Part shown: positions 53,045 to 60,480 of the stretch, in pieces
Layout of the letters: every line of letters starts with the position of its first letter
How positions within the stretch are numbered: position 1 is the first letter of the stretch
Assembly: GCF_014639235.1 (NCBI RefSeq)
Contig: NZ_BMFU01000009.1
Span: forward strand, 1 to 64,000
Origin: Paenibacillus silvae
GTDB taxonomy: Bacteria > Bacillota > Bacilli > Paenibacillales > Paenibacillaceae
Reading direction: 5' to 3'
Length of the DNA: 64,000 nt
Notes under the pieces: generated by a model
The model's database searches: none
Seen by the model: the letters and a program-made list of their open reading frames with translations, nothing else
Told to the model about the DNA's origin: nothing
Made by a program: the position numbers and the translations under genes

Positions 53045-53578
53045 TTAAAATTCCCACCATAGCAGATTAATCGAGCCGACCTGACTTCCCGTACCCAAGC
53101 TGATGGACAAGGACTGCCCTGGAGGAACAACGATGGAGCCGTTTAAATCCAGTGAGTATATCCCAGCAGTTAGCGGAATGCTGATGAGACTGGTAAAGGT
53201 ACCGCCAAGCGTGCCTGTATTTTGTCTTGTTGTGGCGATGCTGGCATTTGAGCTGCCAAGCAGTGTATTGCTTGGTGTTGGCGTTGTGCCAACGGTAACG
53301 GTTCCGCCGGAGTAGATGACAAGGGTAGCGGCTGCTGTAGTGCCCCCCATCAGACTGGATAGACGTATCGTTCTGCCACTTCCAGCAGCATTAACAATCT
53401 GCAGCAGCAAGTTCTGGCTGGAAGGAATAGAGACATTATTCGTGGTCAAGGCAAAAAAACTACCCACCGCTGCAGCCCCTGTGTCTGGCGGAGCTTCAAT
53501 CCCCGGGGCCGCAAATGTATTGGTTAATTGGGTGAATAAAGGTCCATTAGATTGGTTGAATACATTTGCATTAGTCAT
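53045..53578 (-). CDS. Ser/Thr/Gly-rich putative surface or spore protein, paralogue
   Basis: 177 residues from ATG 53578, about 9 bases after GGAGG; the longer frame to 53644 adds a basic stretch without a site. Starts MTNANVFNQSNGPLFT, with APGIEAPPDTGAA, and ends INLLWWEF. The middle is a low-charge beta-rich domain (LLLQIVNAAGSGRTIRLSSLMGG...). The upstream minus-strand sequence has a possible sigma-K-like promoter. The second paralogue follows after 32 bases, so the pair is one unit. No known domain was recognised. Confidence 0.72.
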   Translation of the reverse strand: MTNANVFNQSNGPLFTQLTNTFAAPGIEAPPDTGAAAVGSFFALTTNNVSIPSSQNLLLQIVNAAGSGRTIRLSSLMGGTTAAATLVIYSGGTVTVGTTPTPSNTLLGSSNASIATTRQNTGTLGGTFTSLISIPLTAGIYSLDLNGSIVVPPGQSLSISLGTGSQVGSINLLWWEF

Positions 53579-53658
53579 TGTGCAGCGCCTCCTTTGGAAA
53601 GAATGAACCCAATAAACGTCAAACGTAGCCTTGTTTTTTCGCATGTCCCTATTACCTC

Positions 53659-53685
53659 ATTGTATGTGAAAGAAAGAGTCGACGT
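53659..53685 (-). promoter_or_regulatory. Possible sigma-K/sigma-E-like promoter
   Basis: On the minus strand AC (53685-53684), 17 bases, then CATACAATG (53667 downward), close to the sigma-K pattern AC-N16/17-CATANNNTA. CATACAAT also fits the sigma-E -10. It lies about 80 bases before the 53578 start. Confidence 0.4.
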
Positions 53686-53785
53686 TTGGGATTCATTGTA
53701 ATTTTCCAAATAACGGCATGTGCCGTGCCCGTAGTCCTGGGCCGGGCATACGATGCCTAAGCACATTGTTTAAGGGGAAATCGAG

Positions 53786-54283
53786 ATGAGTCGAACAGCA
53801 AAGCAAAGCAAGAAAAAAACAAAGCAGACAACCAAATATGTTAGTCGCCGCTCATCCCGTTGTTCTCGCCGCGCGAAACTGCTGAAGCCCCCCTGCTCCC
53901 GGATTACCCGTCCCCGGTTCAAGCAGGGTGCTTTCTCACGCACGAAACTCCCTGGTGCTGCTTACTGTTTTACAGAGCATACCTATCCTGGAGCGGACAC
54001 GGCCCGAGGCGAAGTTGCACTTCCGCCACAGGATACCTCAACACTAAGCATGTACAGCTATGGTGTGGTGAATCGGGGGAAACATCCGGCGCTTGTACAG
54101 ATTCAGATCAGCCCGAATGCTGTAGATTACGCAGTGGATAGTCAAGAGGTGGTCGAGGGAGGACAGACCAAGGCGCTTGTCCCATTGCGATTTCTGCATT
54201 ATACCCGGCTTGTGATTCTGCCAGTGAAGCCCGGTGAACCAACCCGGCTTGATGTTTATTTTCAGGCTCAGCGTATGCCGTAA
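53786..54283 (+). CDS. Small protein with DUF6385-like C-terminal domain
   Basis: 165 residues. The Lys/Arg-rich N-terminal third (KQSKKKTKQ, RRSSRCSRRAK) precedes a beta-rich C-terminal domain: SMYSYGVVNRGKHPALVQIQISPNAVDY, LVPLRFLHYTRLVIL and TRLDVYFQAQ. The same domain ends the long repeat protein encoded next. It lies in the divergent interval from the minus-strand surface genes and has a dyad GGCAT...TGCCCG...CGGGCA...ATGCC upstream (53715-53757). Probably a partner or anchor in the same structure (inference). Confidence 0.75.
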   Translation: MSRTAKQSKKKTKQTTKYVSRRSSRCSRRAKLLKPPCSRITRPRFKQGAFSRTKLPGAAYCFTEHTYPGADTARGEVALPPQDTSTLSMYSYGVVNRGKHPALVQIQISPNAVDYAVDSQEVVEGGQTKALVPLRFLHYTRLVILPVKPGEPTRLDVYFQAQRMP

Positions 54284-54327
54284 GGTAGCTTTATTACCCA
54301 GATTGTCCAGGGAGGAGGACGAGGCTC

Positions 54328-55719
54328 ATGCCTAACTTTACAACGTTTAATACGAATCCGGATAACTTGAGAACACTTATTTTTGGTCAGGATAGTACGG
54401 GCACTGCCCAACCCGTCAGAACGGATACAAGTGGAAATGTTGTTGGCATCATTCTGGACGGGACAATCAGCAACATATCTGGTCTGACTACAGTCACCAT
54501 TAATGCGGGCACAATTACCAACATTCTGAACGGTACAATTACCAGCGTACTTGGAGCCACGATTACAGCTGGAACGATCACAAGTGTGCTAGGTGCCACG
54601 GTGACAGCCGGTACATTAACGAACCTGTTAGACGGTACAATTACCAATGTGCTCGGAGCGACCATTACAGCGGGAACATTAACGAACTTGCTGAACGGAA
54701 CCATCACAAGTGTACTTGGGGCGACGATTACAGCCGGTACGATTACAAGTGTGCTAGGAGCCACGGTGACAGCCGGTACATTAACGAACCTGTTGAACGG
54801 TACGATTACCAGCGTACTTGGAGCCACGATTACGGCGGGGACCATCACAAGTGTGCTAGGTGCAACCGTAACCGCAGGTACATTAACGAATTTATTGAAT
54901 GGAACTATTACCAGCGTACTTGGAGCCACAGTAACGGCCGGGACACTGACAAACCTGTTAAATGGTACGATCACGAATGTGTTAGGAGCAACCATCACGG
55001 CAGGTACATTAACAAACTTGCTGAACGGAACGATCACAAGCGTACTCGGAGCGACGATTACAGCGGGAACGATCACGAGTGTGCTGGGCGCAACCGTAAC
55101 GGCCGGGACGCTTACGAACCTGTTGAATGGTACGATCACGAATGTGCTCGGAGCGACCATCACAGCGGGAACATTAACGAATTTACTGAATGGAACGATC
55201 ACCAGCGTCCTGGGTGCCACGGTGACCGCTGGAACGCTGACCAATCTGTTGAACGGAACCATTACAAGTGTACTTGGGGCCACAATCACAGCCGGGACAT
55301 TGACCAATCTATTAAATGGAACGATCACAAGTGTGCTTGGAGCGACCATTACCGCCGGAACACTCAGCAGCGTAACATCCATCTCGCAGAAAAGCTTTCA
55401 GGAAAACCAGCTCATTGCTACGCCGACAGCTAACACGTTTACACCGCTTCCTGCTGTGACAACCAGCGTCTTCGGTACTTACTCCTTCTTTGTATATAAC
55501 AGGGGACCAGGAATAAACAGGGTAGATGCTCAGGTGGAGATCAGTGCTAACGGAACCAACTGGTATACGGATGTGGCTACGGTAACCGGTATCCTGTCCG
55601 GTTCGGTAGACGTTCTGGTTCCGCAGCGATTTTTGAAATATACCCGTCTCTCTTATCGTTCAAGCCTCATTGGAGCACCTAGCACAATTGACGTGTTCTT
55701 CAATGGACAAGGCACATAA
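54328..55719 (+). CDS. Thr-rich tandem-repeat fibre protein with DUF6385-like C-terminus
   Basis: 463 residues. The N-terminal block (about 1-50, NPDNLRTLIFGQDSTGTAQPVRTD) is followed by about 300 residues built from two modules, GTITSVLGATITA (13 residues) and the same preceded by GTLTNLLN (21 residues), about 15 units in all. The C-terminal domain (SFFVYNRGPGINRVDAQVEIS, VPQRFLKYTRLSY) matches the preceding gene's. The repeat with regular Thr, Leu/Val and Gly suggests a beta-solenoid rod. Copies differ at synonymous sites, so the protein pattern is selected. It has no signal peptide. The dense threonines would suit O-glycosylation by the three transferases downstream. Confidence 0.82.
   Translation: MPNFTTFNTNPDNLRTLIFGQDSTGTAQPVRTDTSGNVVGIILDGTISNISGLTTVTINAGTITNILNGTITSVLGATITAGTITSVLGATVTAGTLTNLLDGTITNVLGATITAGTLTNLLNGTITSVLGATITAGTITSVLGATVTAGTLTNLLNGTITSVLGATITAGTITSVLGATVTAGTLTNLLNGTITSVLGATVTAGTLTNLLNGTITNVLGATITAGTLTNLLNGTITSVLGATITAGTITSVLGATVTAGTLTNLLNGTITNVLGATITAGTLTNLLNGTITSVLGATVTAGTLTNLLNGTITSVLGATITAGTLTNLLNGTITSVLGATITAGTLSSVTSISQKSFQENQLIATPTANTFTPLPAVTTSVFGTYSFFVYNRGPGINRVDAQVEISANGTNWYTDVATVTGILSGSVDVLVPQRFLKYTRLSYRSSLIGAPSTIDVFFNGQGT
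54480..55370 (+). repeat. Coding tandem repeats of the fibre gene
   Basis: Alternating 39-bp and 63-bp units. Codon choice varies between units (for example TTAACGAACCTG against TTAACGAATTTA) while the amino acids hardly change. Confidence 0.9.
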
Positions 55720-55738
55720 CCAGCTTTGCTGTCATATA

Positions 55739-55780
55739 GGTACATGAAGTCCGCTTGACGGGACTCATGTACCTTTTTTT
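55739..55780 (+). terminator. Terminator of fibre gene
   Basis: GGTACATGAAGTCC pairs with GGACTCATGTACC (one mismatch), then seven T. Confidence 0.85.
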
Positions 55781-55800
55781 CGTATTGGAGGTGACTGTGG

Positions 55801-58194
55801 ATGCAGAACCGTTTACTTGGCATTCATATGATTGTGCAAAATGAAGAGGAACACCTGCCGCGCTGTCTGAACAGCTTGAGGCATAAAAATCTGGAATGCT
55901 TCATTACGGATACAGGCTCGTCCGATCGGACAGCAGCTCTGGCCAGAGCTTACGGTGCAATGGTGCTGCACGCTCGCTGGGAGGATCATTTTGCTCAAGC
56001 CAGAAATATCAGCCTTCCCTTGGCAACGACAGAATGGATTCTCTGTCTGGATGCTGACGAGTATGTGATTGAAGGTTTGGAAGAATTAATGGAGTTTTTG
56101 CCTGACGTCCATAAGAGCATAACCAGATTGCGTATAACGATAGAAAATCAGTTCGGTGAAGGGGCGGAGGACAAGGTCATGTCCTATCCAGTAAGACTTT
56201 TTCGTGCACATCATGGGTATCGATTCACGGGACGTATCCATGAACAGTTGATTCGTGCAAAGGATCATGAGCAGAACTGTACTGTGATACCGAAGAGTAA
56301 TACAAGTGATGTTAACGAAGCTGTAGATTCATCTAATGCAAACGAAGAAGAGACATTCGTTGATATAGAGCCGCTTGCACCTCTGCGTCTGGGGCATGAT
56401 GGTTATCTGGTATCCGTGATTGCCTCTGGAGAGAAACCGAAACGGAACTTACGCCTTATTCAGAAGGAACTGGAGGATCACCCGGGTCAACCGTTTCATC
56501 TGTACAATCTGGGTGTAGCCCGATGCCAGCTGGGTGATTTGGTGCAGGCGGTCAATGCATTCCGTGAATCACTAAGGCTTGCTCATTTGCAGGCTCCTTA
56601 TCGCCCGACACTTGTGAAGGATCTGGCTAAAGTGCTTGGTTCGCTGGAGTGTTATGAAGAAGCACATACACTGCTTGCCCTTGAACGTCAGCGTTATCCT
56701 GAATATCCGGACCTGCATCTGTTATATGGTGGTATTCTGGAACGGCAAGGTCTGGAGGAGCGAGCGTATCAATGCTATGCACGGGCAAGCACCTGCAGTG
56801 TCAAGCCATATGATCAGATGAAAGATCACAACGGTGAGTTTGAACCCTTCTACGTCAGCGAAGCGGGATCTGGCAGCTACCGGGCCTATACCTCCATGGC
56901 AAGGCTTGCCGAAAAGCGGGGGTTTGGGGAAGAGGCGATTCGTCTATACATGTTGGCATTGGAGCATCTGTTCACTTATCAACCAGCATGGACGGGGTTA
57001 GCGGAAACGCTGCAGCAGCAGGGGCATTCAGATGAGCATATTGCAGAAAGACTGCTGGAGCAGTTCAAACGTTTAGGCCAGAAACAGCAGCAGTCTAATC
57101 AATCTGGAGATATAAACAGTTCTTCGAATACTCGCAATGAGGAAGCGAGTCCTCTTCCAATTGTCTATGCTCTCGCCGCTTGTGGAGCATACAAGCAGGC
57201 ACTACTCTTGTTCGATGATCAGGCATGTCCTATTTGTATTCCTGCAGGTGATCTTATTCAATGGCTGCTGTGCGCTGACCGTATCACAGATGCATGGCAT
57301 CTTGCTGAGAAGAGCTGGGGGGTACAAAATCAGCGGGACAGCGAACAGATGCCGGACTTATCGGTCAGCGGATCAGAAATCCAAAAGGATCGTCAGATAA
57401 CACTGCGACCTGATGAAAGAAGTGACTGGGCTCTGGCTTGTTGGGCGAGCGGACAGCATTTATCAGCGTCCTTTCTCTCACGAACTTCCCCACTGGAAAG
57501 GGATATGTGGAGGGTTGCAGATCGTTTGTTGTTGGATTACAGGCTCAGTCCATCTGCCTGTAATCCTGGATCGGAAACAGCAGATGAGCAGCTGCTGCAT
57601 TGGAGTGAAGCTGCGGAGTTGGCAGCAAATCAGGTTGTAACCCGTGCCGTGCAAAACGGTCAGTTGGTTATTGCCCGGCAGCTGCATGAACGGCTGGCAG
57701 GTATGATGTTCACCAAAGAGCGAGCAGAGATGACCACTCTTAGGAATTTTGCTGGTTTGCTGGTTCGGCACGGATATACGATGCTGGCTGCCGATATGCT
57801 GATTCAATGTATGACGGAAGGGGAGCTGGATGCAGAGGGGCTTTTTTGGCTGGGGGAAACGCTGTATGCCAAAGGATATATTGAGCAGGCATTATCGCTG
57901 TTCGAACAGGCATTGGAGCGTGATTCGGCCTTCACTCAGGCTCGGGCCGGGGCGGCAGTCTGTTATTTGAAGCTTGCTCTTGAATTAATAGGACAGGAAC
58001 GGGAACGTTCCCAGAAAGCTGCGGTGCTCGAGGCCCGGCAGAGGAACCTGGTCCAGCAGCTGCGAACAGCGGAGGGCATGCCTTGGCGGACGATATATCG
58101 TGCCAGGGAAAGGAGGAACCACCATGCAGGGAGAGCGGCAACAGACACAGCAGCATCAGAAGGCGCAGCGGATATCGCTGTGTATGATCGTTAA
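55801..58194 (+). CDS. GT2 glycosyltransferase fused to TPR repeats (first of three)
   Basis: 797 residues. The N-terminal GT-A domain of family 2 (about 1-215) has IHMIVQNEEEHLPRCLNSL, DTGSSDRT, and the metal-binding DADE, with RFTGRIHEQL as the family's acceptor-side motif. The remainder is TPR-like helical repeats (FHLYNLGVARCQLGDLVQAVNAF, YAKGYIEQALSLFEQALERD). Such GT2-TPR proteins glycosylate proteins or make surface glycans. GGAGGTGA precedes the ATG. The last 71 bases overlap the next gene. Confidence 0.88.
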   Translation: MQNRLLGIHMIVQNEEEHLPRCLNSLRHKNLECFITDTGSSDRTAALARAYGAMVLHARWEDHFAQARNISLPLATTEWILCLDADEYVIEGLEELMEFLPDVHKSITRLRITIENQFGEGAEDKVMSYPVRLFRAHHGYRFTGRIHEQLIRAKDHEQNCTVIPKSNTSDVNEAVDSSNANEEETFVDIEPLAPLRLGHDGYLVSVIASGEKPKRNLRLIQKELEDHPGQPFHLYNLGVARCQLGDLVQAVNAFRESLRLAHLQAPYRPTLVKDLAKVLGSLECYEEAHTLLALERQRYPEYPDLHLLYGGILERQGLEERAYQCYARASTCSVKPYDQMKDHNGEFEPFYVSEAGSGSYRAYTSMARLAEKRGFGEEAIRLYMLALEHLFTYQPAWTGLAETLQQQGHSDEHIAERLLEQFKRLGQKQQQSNQSGDINSSSNTRNEEASPLPIVYALAACGAYKQALLLFDDQACPICIPAGDLIQWLLCADRITDAWHLAEKSWGVQNQRDSEQMPDLSVSGSEIQKDRQITLRPDERSDWALACWASGQHLSASFLSRTSPLERDMWRVADRLLLDYRLSPSACNPGSETADEQLLHWSEAAELAANQVVTRAVQNGQLVIARQLHERLAGMMFTKERAEMTTLRNFAGLLVRHGYTMLAADMLIQCMTEGELDAEGLFWLGETLYAKGYIEQALSLFEQALERDSAFTQARAGAAVCYLKLALELIGQERERSQKAAVLEARQRNLVQQLRTAEGMPWRTIYRARERRNHHAGRAATDTAASEGAADIAVYDR

Positions 58195-60292
58195 GGATGA
58201 GGAGGAGCTGCTGCCGCGCTGTCTTGAGAGTGTGTGCGGAGCGGTTGACGAAATCATTGTAGTAGACACTGGCTCGTCGGACCGCAGCGCGGCAATAGCG
58301 CGCAAGCATGGCGCGAAGGTGGTTGAATTTGCGTGGTGCGATGATTTTGCCGCAGCACGAAATGCTGGCCTGGAGCTGGCCACTGGCGACTGGATTCTGT
58401 TTCTTGATGCGGACGAGGCGCTGGATACAGCAGCACGGGAGCAGATCAGAAGCTGGACGGGAGTCAGCGGATGCGACGGATTGTTTTTAAACATCCACAA
58501 TTATACGGGTTCGGGCCAGCAGGGAGCGACGGTTAATCCGGTGCTGCGTCTGTTCCGCAACGCCCCTGAGCATCGGTTCACGGGCCGGATTCATGAGCAG
58601 ATTGCGGCGGCGATCTGTGCGCGGAATCCGGAGGCTGCGTTTCATGTTACGGACATGGTAATTCACCATTACGGGTATCAGACGGTGATTGTAGAGCGTA
58701 AAGACAAGGTGAATCGTAATGTTCGTTTGCTGCAGCGGGCGGTCATGGAGGAGCCAAAGCAACCGTTTCATCACTATAATCTCGGAGTGGAGTATTTGCG
58801 TACAGGTCAAGCGGAGCAGGCGCTTGAATCGTTTGGTACAGCGCGGGAGATGATTGATCCGGCGGTAACCAGCTATGCACATCTGCTGTTCAAATATGAG
58901 GTTCGTTGTCTGGAGCATCTTCACCGCTGGCCGGAAGCGATGGAGCGGGTGGATGAGGCGTTGCAGCTATTTCCGGAATACACGGACCTGATGCATCATC
59001 GTGCGATCTGTGCGGACGCTTTGGGGGATACAGATACAGCTGAGCTTTCGCTTCGTGAGGCAGTCCGGCAGGGACCGCCGCCAGCCATTTTTCATACAGA
59101 AGAAGGCATGGGCACCTATCAGACATGGTACACGTTGGGCCGTTTACTGGAAGGAAAGGCCGATCTTGAGGGAGCCGTGGATGCTTATGTAGAAGCGGTG
59201 CGTGCAAAAGCCAGTCTGCTGCCGCCGCTGTATCGCATATTTCGAATTATGCGGGTATCCGGACAGGAGGAACAGATTCCGGCGCTGATTGCTTCACGTT
59301 TTGCGATGAACTCGGAGGAGGCTTTGACAAAGGTGCTGGGCATTCTGGAGCAAAGCGGCTGTTACGCTTCGGCACTCGAGCTGCTTGGGGAGATGCCTCC
59401 TGTAACTTCTGGAGAGCCGCGGGAGAGGCGGTCTGTAGCCGAGGCTTTCCTGCATGTGCAGCGAGGAGACTGGACAAAAGCGCGTTTGAAGCTCGAAACG
59501 GTGAAGCGAAAAAAAGGTTTATTTGCCTCCCTGGCTTCCCGCTGGCTCGAACGGCTGCAGTGTCTGGAAGAAGAAGGAAAGGGCGGGAGAGAGGATAAGG
59601 AAGGTAGGAGAGATGGGAAAGAGAGGCAAGGAAGGGAGGGGCAGGAACATAAGAAGGGGCAGCAGAATGAGGGACAGGATTCCTTTACGCTTTGGCTAAG
59701 GCAAGGCTCACAGGCAGGCGGGGGTAAAGACGTTTTAACCGAAGAAGAGTCAGGGCTTTCAGGCTGGTGGAAGTCGGCAGCAAAAGGAAACGAGGGACCT
59801 AAGGAGAATGCAGGTGAACATATCACGTCCGAGAAAGAGCATGCCGGGTTGTACGAGGGCTGGCAAGCGTTTGGACTTTTGCTGGAAGGATGCGCAAGGT
59901 CTGGAAGACGGCAGGAGCTGCATGAACTGATTCAACGGGGGCAGCAGGTGCTAATTGAAGCAGATTCTACCATGAGAACTGGATCGGAAGAATCCTTGGC
60001 TAAGGAACGGGATGCCGGGACTGAAGAAGAGTGCCGAGGGAATGGTGAGGTGCATGAGAAAGCAGATGTGAAAAATGCCGGTGCACGATTGCCTTTTCCG
60101 GGAGCATCGGATACCTTGCTTGGCACGAATTGTATCTTGAAAGGGCTGATCAGTGCAGCGGATTATCATCTGGCGCAGCTCATGTCTGACACAGCACAAG
60201 CGGGTGCAGGTAAAAGGCAGCGTCATCCGTACTGGCCTGTCGTTCAGCATATTCGGCTGGAGCTGCCGGGAGCAGACGGGTTTGAGGGATAA
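58124..60292 (+). CDS. GT2 glycosyltransferase fused to TPR repeats (second of three)
   Basis: 722 residues from ATG 58124, 8 bases after AAAGGAGG; the frame to 58100 is not needed. GT2 motifs: SLCMIVKDEEELLPRCLES, DTGSSDRS, FLDADEALD, RFTGRIHEQI. TPRs follow (FHHYNLGVEYLRTGQAEQALESF). A very hydrophilic Gly/Lys/Glu/Arg segment lies at about residues 484-530, coded by a nearly pure purine tract (59570-59670). It starts inside the previous gene in another frame, so the two are expressed together. Acceptor and sugar unknown; the neighbouring fibre is a candidate. Confidence 0.87.
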   Translation: MQGERQQTQQHQKAQRISLCMIVKDEEELLPRCLESVCGAVDEIIVVDTGSSDRSAAIARKHGAKVVEFAWCDDFAAARNAGLELATGDWILFLDADEALDTAAREQIRSWTGVSGCDGLFLNIHNYTGSGQQGATVNPVLRLFRNAPEHRFTGRIHEQIAAAICARNPEAAFHVTDMVIHHYGYQTVIVERKDKVNRNVRLLQRAVMEEPKQPFHHYNLGVEYLRTGQAEQALESFGTAREMIDPAVTSYAHLLFKYEVRCLEHLHRWPEAMERVDEALQLFPEYTDLMHHRAICADALGDTDTAELSLREAVRQGPPPAIFHTEEGMGTYQTWYTLGRLLEGKADLEGAVDAYVEAVRAKASLLPPLYRIFRIMRVSGQEEQIPALIASRFAMNSEEALTKVLGILEQSGCYASALELLGEMPPVTSGEPRERRSVAEAFLHVQRGDWTKARLKLETVKRKKGLFASLASRWLERLQCLEEEGKGGREDKEGRRDGKERQGREGQEHKKGQQNEGQDSFTLWLRQGSQAGGGKDVLTEEESGLSGWWKSAAKGNEGPKENAGEHITSEKEHAGLYEGWQAFGLLLEGCARSGRRQELHELIQRGQQVLIEADSTMRTGSEESLAKERDAGTEEECRGNGEVHEKADVKNAGARLPFPGASDTLLGTNCILKGLISAADYHLAQLMSDTAQAGAGKRQRHPYWPVVQHIRLELPGADGFEG

Positions 60293-60480
60293 GAAAAGCA
60301 CGGAAGCCCTGAGTAGACGGAGGATGAGGACTGAGCTGGTCTGGGCGGTTTTGATGGATGAAAAAGCATGATGCAAGGTGTGTACTCTAAGGGGCGTGGC
60401 AATAGAGCGGTAAATAGAATGATGCCGAATACAGTATCAGTCTGAATGCAGCACGGGGTTGCGGCTGGAAGGAGGGCAGA

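Noticed and set aside
54387..55382. 331-codon minus-strand frame opposite the fibre gene
   Set aside because: The open frame arises because the repeated plus-strand codons contain no stop on the opposite strand. It has no ribosome binding site.
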